From Rhodocyclaceae bacterium (GTDB lineage Bacteria; Pseudomonadota; Gammaproteobacteria; Burkholderiales; Rhodocyclaceae), in the NCBI GenBank assembly GCA_008933825.1, contig WBUF01000014.1, positions 1-44,950 on the forward strand: 44,950 nt of DNA, written 5' to 3'. The notes under the pieces were generated by a model. The model made no database searches, was not told the DNA's origin, and saw only the letters and a program-made list of their open reading frames with translations. This document shows, piece by piece, positions 9,011 to 16,112 of the stretch (within the stretch, counting starts at the first letter, position 1; each line of letters begins with the position of its first letter). A program made the position numbers and the translations under genes.

Positions 9011-9244
9011 ATGAATGTGACTGCGTTGGATGACCGGATTACGATCGAACCCGGAAAAAGAGGGGGGCGCCCCTGCATCCGTGGATTGCGCATTACTGTC
9101 TATGACGTCCTGGCCATGCTCGCCGAAGGCATGACCGAAGCCGAGATCGTGGATGACTTCCCCGAACTGGAACTTGCCGACATCCGGGCGTGCCTGGCCT
9201 ATGCTGCCAGCAGGGAGCAGAACGTTCTCAAGGTCGCGGGATGA
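9011..9244 (+). CDS. DUF433 antitoxin-like protein
   Basis: A 77-residue protein of the DUF433 family, small winged/HTH-like proteins often acting as the antitoxin next to DUF5615 PIN-like toxins. Typical motifs: ITIEPGKRGGRPCIRGLRIT, YDVLAMLAEGMTEAEIVDDF, PELELADIRACLAYA. The ATG at 9011 is preferred because GGAGG (9001-9005) lies 5 nt upstream; a longer frame to 8966 has no such site. Its stop overlaps the next ATG (ATGA), as usual for these pairs. The partner is broken, so this is likely an orphan antitoxin in an island inside the pilus cluster. Confidence 0.85.
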   Translation: MNVTALDDRITIEPGKRGGRPCIRGLRITVYDVLAMLAEGMTEAEIVDDFPELELADIRACLAYAASREQNVLKVAG

Positions 9245-9421
9245 AGTTGTTGCTCGACGAGAATCTTTCTCGCACTTTACGGCCAGCCGCCCCAAGTACT
9301 TTGACTCAGGGCACCGAATCAGTCGAAGTCAGCCACTCTCAGCCTGTTGGTCGATGATCGGGATGCCATCGAAGCGGCACTGTGTGAAAAGGGGATTGCC
9401 TGTGTTGAACTCGGCGGTTAG
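9241..9421 (+). pseudogene. Internally deleted DUF5615 PIN-like toxin remnant
   Basis: Starts with the family N-terminus MKLLLDENLSRTL and ends, in another frame, with a family-like C-terminus (LLVDDRDAIEAALCEKG...VELGG, stop at 9419). The central ~60 residues, including the conserved KDADF-type region, are missing, and the reading frame from 9241 stops after 38 codons. The toxin is therefore inactive. Bases ~9285-9330 retain GTESVEV-like sequence consistent with the segment before the deletion. Confidence 0.7.
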
Positions 9422-9439
9422 GGTTTCGAGTAGCCGGAC

Positions 9440-10165
9440 ATGCCGATAACCCGATCCGACCCAAAACCCGCCGTCCCGCGCAGACTGACTTTGCAGCGCG
9501 GCTTCACGCTGACCGAGATTGCGATCGTGCTGATGATCGTCGCCCTGCTCCTGGCCGGTATCATGCTGCCGCTCTCGGCGCAGCAGGAAATCCGCGCGCG
9601 GCAGGAAACCGAAAGGGCGCTTGCCGACGTCCGGGAAGCGCTCATCGGCTTCGCGGCCAGCCATGCGGCGAGCGATGGCAAGCCCTTCCTGCCCTGCCCC
9701 GACTCGGACAATCCGCCCGACGGCATCCAGAATCGCAGCGCGAGCCCTGGGCCCTGCACGGCCCAGGAGGGCACCTTGCCATGGACGGACCTCGGCCTCG
9801 GCCGCAACGACGCCTGGAACAACCGCTTCCGCTACCGCGTCACGGCCGGCTTCTCGAACAGCAGCACCGGGTTCGTCCTGAACAGCAACGGCGACATGGA
9901 AGCCTGCGCCGACAATGCCTGCGCAGCGAGCGTCGCCGGCAGCGTGCCGGCGCTGGTTCTCTCGCACGGCCCCAACGGGTTCGGCGCCTTCAGCACCGGC
10001 GGCAATGCCAATGCCGCCCCGACGGATGCCGACGAACTGGAGAATGCGGATGCCGACATCCGTTTCGTCAGCAAGGTCCCCGATGCCAATTTCGACGACC
10101 TCGTCATCTGGGTGCCGCATTCGACGCTCGTCAACCGCATGATCGCCGCCGGCAAGCTGCCCTGA
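9440..10165 (+). CDS. Type IV minor prepilin
   Basis: A 241-residue prepilin. The leader ends RG|FTLTEIAIVLMIVALLLA, the type III signal cut by prepilin peptidase, with Glu at +5. The globular part has the pattern EALIGFA...FLPCPDSDNPPDG...GTLPWTDLGLGRNDAW, shared with the N-terminal part of the giant pilin at 6400, so the two belong to one minor-pilin family. Start ATG 9440, 18 nt after the toxin remnant, with no strong ribosome binding site. Leader bases 9469-9494 are again a copy of the dispersed repeat (residues AVPRRLTL). It likely primes or decorates the pilus. Confidence 0.85.
   Translation: MPITRSDPKPAVPRRLTLQRGFTLTEIAIVLMIVALLLAGIMLPLSAQQEIRARQETERALADVREALIGFAASHAASDGKPFLPCPDSDNPPDGIQNRSASPGPCTAQEGTLPWTDLGLGRNDAWNNRFRYRVTAGFSNSSTGFVLNSNGDMEACADNACAASVAGSVPALVLSHGPNGFGAFSTGGNANAAPTDADELENADADIRFVSKVPDANFDDLVIWVPHSTLVNRMIAAGKLP
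9469..9494 (+). repeat. Dispersed repeat copy inside a prepilin leader
   Basis: CGCCGTCCCGCGCAGACTGA then CTTTGC, matching the repeat family on the plus strand. It is translated as the basic leader just before the cleavage site of the 9440 prepilin. Confidence 0.6.
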
Positions 10166-10185
10166 CCCGCATCACCCATATGCGC

Positions 10186-10214
10186 TATGCCGCCATCCTT
10201 GCCAGTGCGGCATA
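10186..10214. other. Stem-loop upstream of the adenylate cyclase gene
   Basis: TATGCCGC (10186-10193) pairs with GCGGCATA (10207-10214) across a 13-nt loop, in the 112-nt gap between the minor pilin and the cyclase. There is no T-run after it, so an operator or leader structure is as likely as a weak terminator. Confidence 0.4.
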
Positions 10215-10277
10215 ATCCTGCGAAACTTCGTCAAAAGACGGGGCAATCCAGCCTCGGCAATCCAGACGGAGACCCGC

Positions 10278-11552
10278 ATGACGGGCGGCTCAGACAGCCT
10301 CCTCGACCGGTTGCGCACCGCCGGCATCGACCCCAACGACAGCGAAGAGCAGCGGCTGAACAAGTCGCTGCTGATGTTCGCCACCGGCCTGGCCAGCGTC
10401 GCCTCGATGCTGTGGCTGGTCATCTACTGGAGCCTCGGCCCGCAGCTTTCCTCGACGCTGCCCTTCGCCTTCCAGATCCTGCTGGCCACCAACCTGGCGA
10501 TCTACATCAAGTGGGGCAATTTCGACTTTTTCCGCCTCAGCCAGCTCACGCTGTTCCTGTTCTTCCCCTTCGTCGTGCAGTGGAGCATCGGCAACTTCAT
10601 CACCTCGAGCGGCATCGCCATCTGGGGCCTGCTGGCGCCGGTCGGCGCGATCCTGTTCTTCGGCGTGCGCGAGGCCTTCGGCTGGTTCATCGCCTATCTT
10701 TTCCTGCTGGCGATGTCGGGCTTCTTCGACTACTACCTGGCCGACATGGCGATGCGGAGCAGGACGCAGATTCCCGTCACGACGGCCGTGGTCTTCTTCG
10801 CCCTCAACTTCGCCGCGGTGGCGACGATCATCTTCCTGCTGCTGCGCTTCGCCATCGTCGAGAAGCAAAGGGCGCAGGCGCGCCTGAACGAGGCGCATCG
10901 CCTGCTGCAGATCGAGCAGGAGCGCTCGGAGCGCCTGCTGCTCAACATCCTGCCCGGCCCGGTCGCCGAGCGGTTGAAGAGCAGCAGCCAGACCATCGCC
11001 GACGGCTTCGCCGACGTCACGGTGATGTTCGCCGACATCGTCAATTTCACCCGCGTCGCCGAAGGCATGGCGCCGACGCAGGTGTTCGCCATGCTCAACC
11101 GCATCTTCTCCTCCTTCGACGAGCTGGCGGAAAAGTTCGGCCTGGAGAAGATCAAGACCATCGGCGACGCCTACATGGTGGCGGGCGGCCTGAACGACGG
11201 CGACACGGACTACTCCGACGCCATCGCCGACATGGCGCTGGCGATGCGCGACGTGCTGCGCAACGACTACTCGGTGAACGAATCCCACCTGGAGGTGCGC
11301 ATCGGCATCGGCACCGGCCCGGTGGTGGCCGGCGTGGTGGGCAAGAAGAAGTTCATCTACGACCTGTGGGGCGACACGGTGAACATCGCCAGCCGCATCA
11401 CCAGCGAGGGCGTGCCGGGCATGATCCAGGCGGACGCCACCACCTACCGCCGCCTGAAGGAGCGCTTCGACTTCCACGAGCCGCAGACGATCTACCTGAA
11501 GGGCAAAGGCGATACGGAAGTGCACCGCCTGATCGGCCGCAAGCCCGCCTAG
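10278..11552 (+). CDS. Membrane-bound class III adenylate cyclase
   Basis: A 424-residue protein with about six hydrophobic helices at ~33-205, a linker coil (VEKQRAQARLNEAHRLLQIE) and a class III cyclase domain at ~240-420. Metal-binding Asp residues are in FADIVNFT and IGDAYMV. The purine-selecting pair is Lys (KTIGD) and Asp (YDLWGD), the adenylate type, and the transition-state Asn/Arg are in VNIASRI, so it should make cAMP. Start ATG 10278; the upstream frame to 10187 is a different, out-of-frame reading. It converges with the histidine kinase gene, overlapping by 4 nt. cAMP controls type IV pili in several bacteria, so a link to the surrounding pilus genes is plausible but inferred. Confidence 0.9.
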   Translation: MTGGSDSLLDRLRTAGIDPNDSEEQRLNKSLLMFATGLASVASMLWLVIYWSLGPQLSSTLPFAFQILLATNLAIYIKWGNFDFFRLSQLTLFLFFPFVVQWSIGNFITSSGIAIWGLLAPVGAILFFGVREAFGWFIAYLFLLAMSGFFDYYLADMAMRSRTQIPVTTAVVFFALNFAAVATIIFLLLRFAIVEKQRAQARLNEAHRLLQIEQERSERLLLNILPGPVAERLKSSSQTIADGFADVTVMFADIVNFTRVAEGMAPTQVFAMLNRIFSSFDELAEKFGLEKIKTIGDAYMVAGGLNDGDTDYSDAIADMALAMRDVLRNDYSVNESHLEVRIGIGTGPVVAGVVGKKKFIYDLWGDTVNIASRITSEGVPGMIQADATTYRRLKERFDFHEPQTIYLKGKGDTEVHRLIGRKPA

Positions 11553-13273
11553 GTTTCTGTTAATTCCCTAAGTTCGAGGCAGACCCTACCCGCCTCGTTT
11601 CCGCTGACTTCCAGCGCGTAGCCGTAGAACTCGGCATGCCGCGCGGTCTGGTAGAGGCCGATGCCCAGGCCGGTCTGGGAGGCGACCGGCGCGCGAAACA
11701 GGTTGCGCACTACCTCGGCCGGGATCGCCCCGCCGTCGTCGCTCACCCGGAGCCGGACCCGTTCGCCCGCCTCGAATTCGACATCGATGCGCAGCGCAGG
11801 CGCGGCCTGCTTCTTGATCAGCGCGTTCTGGATGAGGTTCTCCGCCGCGCTGTTGAACAGCGTGGCGGGGAGCTTGCGGTCGCTGTCAATCTGTGCCGGC
11901 GCGAAGCGCACGTCGGTCGCGGCATAACGGGCCTGCACGCCGGCCCACCACTGTCCGGCAGGCAGGAACTGCGCGCCCTCCTGCTCGGGACGCCGCAGCT
12001 TGTCCATGGTCTGCTGCAGGCGCTGGGCGATCACCGGCAGCTGCCGGCGCAGCAGGGCCTGGTATTCGGGCGAGGGCGTCGCGCCTTCGTCCGCCGCCGC
12101 CAGGCAGAGCGCATTGAGCGACTGCAGGAGGTTCTTCACGTCGTGCGTCAGCCGCGCCCCGGTCAGGTGGATGGCCTTGACGTAGCTGAGGTCCTGCAGC
12201 TCCTGGGCGCGCAGCTTCGCTTCGTGGAACTCGCCGAGCAGTTGCGCCAGCAGGTTGAAGTGCCAGTTCAGCGCCGGACTGAGCGGCTGCTGGGTGTGGA
12301 TGTCGAGGCTCAGCCGGCCGTGGCGAAACTGGCTGCGCCGGCCTTCCAGCCGGCCGAACTTGCCGGCGCTGCCCGAAGCCTGCCATTCGCAGCCGTTTAC
12401 CCAGGGCAGGCGCACCATGCCCTCCATCGATCTGGCGAGAAACTGTTCCGGATGATCCTCGCGCTGCATGTTGTCGGCCAGCTCGTGCAGCCAGCGCTCG
12501 AAGGGCAGGCCGAGCGAAAGCATGTAGCGGGAGAAGAGCATCCCCAGGCCGGCGAAGCCGAGCCGGGGATTCCAGGCCCAGGCCATCAGCAGCAGGAAGG
12601 CGCCAAAAGTGATGATCGTGACCACGAGCGATTCGATATAGCCGCGCTTGAGCAGCAGCATGGCGGCGATGCTGCCCAGCACCAGCACCGCCAGCAGGAG
12701 GAAGACAAAGGCGCTGTAGACGAAATCGACCACCTCCACGTCCTCCTCGGCCTCCTGTTCCGTCGGCAACACGGCCATCACGAGGAAAAGCGCCGGCAGC
12801 GCGTACTGCGCAAGAAACAGGAACTCCCGGGGCGGACCGAACTGGCCGGGCAGCACTTGCGGCACCAGCAGGATCAGCAGGACGCTGATCAGGTAGGTCA
12901 GGACGAGCAGATAGAGGACCTTGGCGCCGCGGGCAGCATAAAAGAACACCTTGCCGCCGACGATGCCGGCCAGCGCCATGGTCCAGAAGATCATCGTCCA
13001 GATGCCGGCCCACAACACCGCAACCGTCACGATGGCGGCGATCACCGCAAGCTGGAGGGAGCTCAGGCGCTGCTCCGCCCGCACGAAGGGCTGCCAGAGG
13101 ATGAACAGGCCGATGTGGCCGACCAGCAGGGTACGCCCGACGCCGCTGCCGATGCCCTCCAGCAGCAGCAGGTGCAGCAGGCCGAGCAGGCCGAGCAGAA
13201 GCCAGCGCCGCTGCTTTTGGAGCAGCCCGACGAGTGGCGAATCCCGCGTTTTCAGGGAAGCATCTGACGACAT
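11549..13273 (-). CDS. Membrane sensor histidine kinase with many TM helices
   Basis: A 574-residue protein. The first ~250 residues are very hydrophobic (about eight helices, including LLLGLLGLLHLLLLEGIGSG). A GAF-like or linker region follows. The phospho-acceptor box is near 377 (RLTHDVKNLLQSL), similar to PrsK/NtrB-type HD(V/L)KN boxes. The ATPase domain has the N box (AAENLIQNAL), DDGGAIP, and GLGIGLYQTARHAEFYGY. No response regulator lies in the window, so its partner is elsewhere. It is divergent from the pilin gene at 13403, across 129 nt that hold a sigma-54 promoter. That placement suggests, but does not show, that it controls pilin expression through an NtrC/PilR-type activator. 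Confidence 0.87.
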   Translation of the reverse strand: MSSDASLKTRDSPLVGLLQKQRRWLLLGLLGLLHLLLLEGIGSGVGRTLLVGHIGLFILWQPFVRAEQRLSSLQLAVIAAIVTVAVLWAGIWTMIFWTMALAGIVGGKVFFYAARGAKVLYLLVLTYLISVLLILLVPQVLPGQFGPPREFLFLAQYALPALFLVMAVLPTEQEAEEDVEVVDFVYSAFVFLLLAVLVLGSIAAMLLLKRGYIESLVVTIITFGAFLLLMAWAWNPRLGFAGLGMLFSRYMLSLGLPFERWLHELADNMQREDHPEQFLARSMEGMVRLPWVNGCEWQASGSAGKFGRLEGRRSQFRHGRLSLDIHTQQPLSPALNWHFNLLAQLLGEFHEAKLRAQELQDLSYVKAIHLTGARLTHDVKNLLQSLNALCLAAADEGATPSPEYQALLRRQLPVIAQRLQQTMDKLRRPEQEGAQFLPAGQWWAGVQARYAATDVRFAPAQIDSDRKLPATLFNSAAENLIQNALIKKQAAPALRIDVEFEAGERVRLRVSDDGGAIPAEVVRNLFRAPVASQTGLGIGLYQTARHAEFYGYALEVSGNEAGRVCLELRELTET

Positions 13274-13349
13274 CGCGACAGTATTGTCGAAACTTCGACG
13301 GTTTTCTGTGAAATATTCACTATCCTGGCAGAAAATATGGGCTTTTTCC

Positions 13350-13364
13350 TGGCCCGCTTATTGC
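13350..13364 (+). promoter_or_regulatory. Sigma-54 (-24/-12) promoter of the pilin gene
   Basis: TGGCCCGCTTATTGC has the GG and GC elements separated by exactly 10 nt and matches TGGCACG-N4-TTGC at all but one base. Transcription would start near 13376, giving a leader of about 27 nt that ends in the AGGAG site. Pilin genes (pilA) are classic sigma-54/PilR targets. Confidence 0.75.
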
Positions 13365-13402
13365 TTAGTAGCGTATGCAGCAACTTTACTCAGGAGAATA
13401 CC

Positions 13403-14056
13403 GTGAGACAAAAACAGATGGGTTTCACCTTGGTCGAAATCGCCATCGTGCTGGTGATTATCGGCCTGCTTCTCGGCGGCGTGTTGAAGGGACAGGAACT
13501 GGTCAATAGTGCGAAGGTGAAAAATATCGCGAACGATATCCGATCGATTTCCACCTTCATTTACGCCTATCAGGACAAATTCAAGGCGCTTCCCGGGGAC
13601 GACAGGATTGCAGATACACACGTTGCTTCTCCCGCGGACAATAACGGCAACGGCGATGCCCGGATTAACGGCGACTGGAACTCCGCCGGAGCCACCGAAA
13701 GCTTCTTCTTCTGGCAGCATGTTCGCATGGCAAACCTGGCCAGCGGCACGACCAATACTGGCGATGTTGAATATATGCCGCGAAACGCAGATGGCGGTCC
13801 TCTCGGGGTTACCGGGGATCCTGTATCGACTGTGGTTCCGAACCCGTGGCCGGCAAACTTTTATGTCTGCACCGCCGGCGTACAAGGTCGCTTCGCCCGT
13901 CAAATCGATACGACTATTGATGATGGCAACACAACTACAGGCACAGTACGAGTGCTTGGCGCCCAAGCTGGGGGTACTCTTGCAACGGCTGCCACCTTCT
14001 ACAACGTGACGGCTGCAGACGACGCAACACTCTATACGATCTGTGTCGCCAACTGA
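13403..14056 (+). CDS. Major-pilin-like type IV prepilin
   Basis: A 217-residue prepilin with a very short leader, MRQKQMG|FTLVEIAIVLVIIGLLL, with Glu at +5. GTG at 13403 is chosen because AGGAG (13392-13396) lies 6 nt upstream; a longer frame from ATG 13337 would put the sigma-54 promoter inside the gene. The mature part begins with the long alpha helix (KGQELVNSAKVKNIANDIRS) and then LPGDD. Two cysteines (FYVCTAG and a near-terminal TICVAN) can close a D-loop. It is monocistronic: own promoter and strong terminator. Base composition is less GC-rich than its neighbours. It is larger than classic PilA/MshA, but this 200+ residue form is common among betaproteobacterial prepilins. Confidence 0.87.
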   Translation: MRQKQMGFTLVEIAIVLVIIGLLLGGVLKGQELVNSAKVKNIANDIRSISTFIYAYQDKFKALPGDDRIADTHVASPADNNGNGDARINGDWNSAGATESFFFWQHVRMANLASGTTNTGDVEYMPRNADGGPLGVTGDPVSTVVPNPWPANFYVCTAGVQGRFARQIDTTIDDGNTTTGTVRVLGAQAGGTLATAATFYNVTAADDATLYTICVAN

Positions 14057-14072
14057 TCGTCCGTTGTGTCTG

Positions 14073-14101
14073 AAAAAAGCCCGCTTCGGCGGGCTTTTTT
14101 T
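14073..14101 (+). terminator. Rho-independent terminator of the pilin gene
   Basis: AAAAAAGCCCGC-TTCG-GCGGGCTTTTTTT: a GC-rich stem with a stable UUCG tetraloop and a T7 run, 16 nt after the pilin stop. The A-run also allows some activity leftward. Confidence 0.93.
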
Positions 14102-14105
14102 CGCG

Positions 14106-14182
14106 GAAAACCGGGGACAGGCCCCGGTTTTCCTTTTCCGGCTCCCGCAAAAGTCAGTCTCCGCAGGACGGCGGCAAATCCA
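14106..14182 (-). repeat. Composite repeat, copy 1: CCGGGG palindrome plus GGGGACTGACTTTTG unit
   Basis: Bases 14106-14132 form the palindrome GAAAACCGGGGACAG-GCCCCGGTTTTC. Bases 14146-14182 are the second module, reading on the minus strand GATTTGCCGCCGTCC...GACTGACTTTTGCGGG. The same two modules recur at 14790-14863, and the second with a partial first at 16033-16100. Each copy abuts the 3' end of a GSU2403-type gene or its remnant. Confidence 0.85.
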
Positions 14183-14193
14183 GGGCGCGGCGT

Positions 14194-14250
14194 CTAAACA
14201 TCCAGCAGCTTCCGCATCGCCCGCACATCGCCATGCAGCGAGGTCAGCGC
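14194..14250 (-). pseudogene. 3' remnant of a third GSU2403-type nucleotidyltransferase gene
   Basis: On the minus strand these 57 nt encode ALTSLHGDVRAMRKLLDV and a TAG stop, nearly identical to the C-terminus of the gene at 16113 (ALTSLHGDVRAMWKLLGV). The nucleotide match continues into the repeat beyond the stop. Everything upstream of the last 18 codons is gone, replaced by the DUF4258/DUF2283 pair. Confidence 0.82.
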
Positions 14251-14301
14251 TTTGCTTGACCTGGAACTGGCAAGTCCCTATGCTTTCCGCAGGAGATTGT
14301 A

Positions 14302-14571
14302 TTGGCAGATTTTTTCAGCATGCGCTTCGGCAAGAATGTGTGGATAACCCGCCATGCCCGCGAAAGCATGCTGCGCCGAAAAGTCGATGCCGACACGCTT
14401 GAACGGGTCATCGAGGAAGGCGAAATCAAGCGCCGGGACGAGGTAAGCCTGTGGGTTTTCATGAGCATGCAGGGTCGGGCTGACAACTTGATCTGCGCTG
14501 CCATGGTCGAACAGACGGCCATGATCGTGAAGACGGTCATGATCAACTGGGAACTGGAGGATGAAACATGA
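14302..14571 (+). CDS. DUF4258 protein, possible toxin of a small module
   Basis: An 89-residue protein of the DUF4258 type (ITRHARESMLRRKVDADTLE, VIEEGEIKRRDE, then a beta-strand core). The family resembles small RelE/BrnT-like folds and is often paired with DUF2283 or HTH partners. TTG 14302 is preferred over ATG 14320 because AGGAG (14291-14295) lies 6 nt before the TTG. Its stop overlaps the ATG of the DUF2283 gene (ATGA). Function as a toxin is inferred from size, fold resemblance and pairing only. Confidence 0.78.
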   Translation: MADFFSMRFGKNVWITRHARESMLRRKVDADTLERVIEEGEIKRRDEVSLWVFMSMQGRADNLICAAMVEQTAMIVKTVMINWELEDET

Positions 14572-14771
14572 GAATCGAATACGACGCCCAGGACGACATC
14601 CTCCACATCGAATTCTCGAAGGAACCCATCGTCAAGGATGTTTCCCATGGCTGGAACGTCAATGTCGGCTACGCGGCAAACGGAATCGCGGAAATCACGA
14701 TCCTGGATGCCAAGGCGGCTGGCTACTTGCCGTTGGAAAACGCGAAGGATTTGCTGTCCCTCGCAGCGTAA
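14568..14771 (+). CDS. DUF2283 protein, partner of the DUF4258 gene
   Basis: A 67-residue DUF2283 protein. It shows the family opening MRIEYDAQDDILHIEF (normally Y-D-x-x-x-D-x-L-Y-I) and later GIAEITILDAKAAGY. DUF2283 proteins commonly follow a DUF4258 gene by a 4-nt overlap, as here, and the pair is regarded as toxin-antitoxin-like. No promoter of its own is evident. Confidence 0.85.
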   Translation: MRIEYDAQDDILHIEFSKEPIVKDVSHGWNVNVGYAANGIAEITILDAKAAGYLPLENAKDLLSLAA

Positions 14772-14789
14772 ACCAGCCCACGGCGGCGC

Positions 14790-14863
14790 GGAAAACCAGG
14801 GACAGACTCCGGTTTCTTTTTTCGCCCCGCAAAAGTCAGTCCCCGCAGGACGGCGGCAAATCC
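14790..14863 (-). repeat. Composite repeat, copy 2
   Basis: A diverged palindrome (14790-14816, GGAAAACCAGGGACAGACTC then CGGTTTC) followed by the GACTGACTTTTGCGGGG unit (14828-14863, minus strand). It begins about 20 nt beyond the stop of the GSU2403-type gene at 14883, as in copies 1 and 3. Confidence 0.83.
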
Positions 14864-14882
14864 TGGCCGCGGCGTCAAACCA

Positions 14883-15920
14883 CTATGCCCAAAGCGCCTC
14901 GTCGGCAACGTCGGGGGCAATCCGCAGCATCGCCTTTCGCCCCTGCTCGGCACGCGTCCGCCAACCCCTGCCGCGCCCTATTGCATCGCGCCAGGCTGAA
15001 TTGAACACTTCGGCTTGCCCGTTCGCCAGGAAGTAGCTCGCAATACTCGCGGCCTGGAGCAGGTCCTTGGTTGCCTTGGCCCGTTCGCTGACCGGCCGTT
15101 CGCCAAACACGATGAGCTTGTGGACTGCAAAGCGTTCCGGCGCGGGCAGGTTGACCACGCAGGCGCCGAGGCTTGAGAACACGCATCCCTGGGTTGTCTG
15201 CTCCAGCGAGAACTCCATGAATTTGAGCGGCTCCAGTGCAAGGTTGAGCTCCTTCATGACGACGAAACGGTGTCCGCGCGCCTTGCTGGTGACAAAGTCC
15301 AGCCGCAGTTCCTGGTCCTGCGGATTGCGGTACTGCGCGCCCGCCTTGCCATTGAATTGGACGATCGGCAGCAGCCCCATTTCGAGCGATTCGAGCGCGT
15401 CATGCACATCGATTCTGAGATTGGCCGGCAGGGCAACGGATATGTTGCGGCCGGCATGGGCAAAATCCACATCGAGTGTGGCTGCGCCATCCTGCCAGCG
15501 GACACCGAGCATGTTGCCGAGGGCGAGAAATGCATGCGTGCCGACGAGAATGCCGCCGGCGCGAAAGAAGCCATAGTCGGCCAGCCGCTTGATGATGCGA
15601 AAATGCTTGGGCGCAGCCGGTACACAGCCGGCAGCCATGGCCATGCGTGCCGGCGGCGCCAACGGCTTGTCCTTTCTTGCATTCTCGAACTTTTCCACCA
15701 GGGCACGAACACGCGGGTTATCGGGACCGATATAGACCATTCGCAGCTTCCGGTCGATGTCCCGATAGCCGAAATACCAGTAATCGCGTCCTTTCAGTTC
15801 CCGCTTATGGAATGCGCCTACGAGCCCGGCCAGGGCATTGGTCATTTCGAATGTTTGCGCCTGGCTGAACAGTTCGGAATAAGCCGTTTGCGCCGAGAGA
15901 GAGAGACTGGAAAACCGCAT
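14883..15920 (-). CDS. GSU2403-family nucleotidyltransferase-fold protein
   Basis: A 345-residue protein. Features match the GSU2403 group of nucleotidyltransferase-fold proteins: an N-terminal helical part with YWYFGYRDIDRKLRMVYIGP, then GGILVGTHAFLALGNMLG, then the catalytic-type ATLDVDFA strand with two carboxylates. A C-terminal helical region carries PAPERFAVHKLIVFGER. The substrate is unknown; relatives of this fold include antitoxin/toxin nucleotidyltransferases. The ATG at 15920 is downstream of a promoter (TTGACT 15974-15979, TATACA 15953-15958, minus strand), and a 9-bp inverted repeat overlaps the -10. It is a distant paralogue of the next gene (16113). Confidence 0.78.
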   Translation of the reverse strand: MRFSSLSLSAQTAYSELFSQAQTFEMTNALAGLVGAFHKRELKGRDYWYFGYRDIDRKLRMVYIGPDNPRVRALVEKFENARKDKPLAPPARMAMAAGCVPAAPKHFRIIKRLADYGFFRAGGILVGTHAFLALGNMLGVRWQDGAATLDVDFAHAGRNISVALPANLRIDVHDALESLEMGLLPIVQFNGKAGAQYRNPQDQELRLDFVTSKARGHRFVVMKELNLALEPLKFMEFSLEQTTQGCVFSSLGACVVNLPAPERFAVHKLIVFGERPVSERAKATKDLLQAASIASYFLANGQAEVFNSAWRDAIGRGRGWRTRAEQGRKAMLRIAPDVADEALWA

Positions 15921-15931
15921 GGCAATCCCCG

Positions 15932-15979
15932 GTTACTATATTATTTTCAATTTGTATAGTAACTCGGTGGGCAAGTCAA
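15932..15979 (-). promoter_or_regulatory. Promoter with an inverted-repeat operator for the 14883-15920 gene
   Basis: On the minus strand: TTGACT (15979-15974), 15-nt spacer, TATACA (15958-15953). The inverted repeat GTTACTATA/TATAGTAAC (15955-15963 and 15932-15940, 14-nt gap) covers the -10. A repressor bound there would block transcription. Confidence 0.6.
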
Positions 15980-16032
15980 TCGGCACATCGACGCACCATC
16001 CCTTCGGCAGCCGCGCCTGCCCAAACCCGCTG

Positions 16033-16100
16033 CGAACCGACGGGGTTTTCATTTTCGCCCCTCCCGCAAAAGTCAGTCCCCGCAGGACGGCGGCGAATCC
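16033..16100 (-). repeat. Composite repeat, copy 3
   Basis: The first module is reduced to one arm (about 16033-16050); the second module (16064-16100, minus strand) is nearly identical to copies 1 and 2. It lies 12 nt beyond the stop of the gene at 16113. Confidence 0.83.
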
Positions 16101-16112
16101 GGGCCGCTGCGT

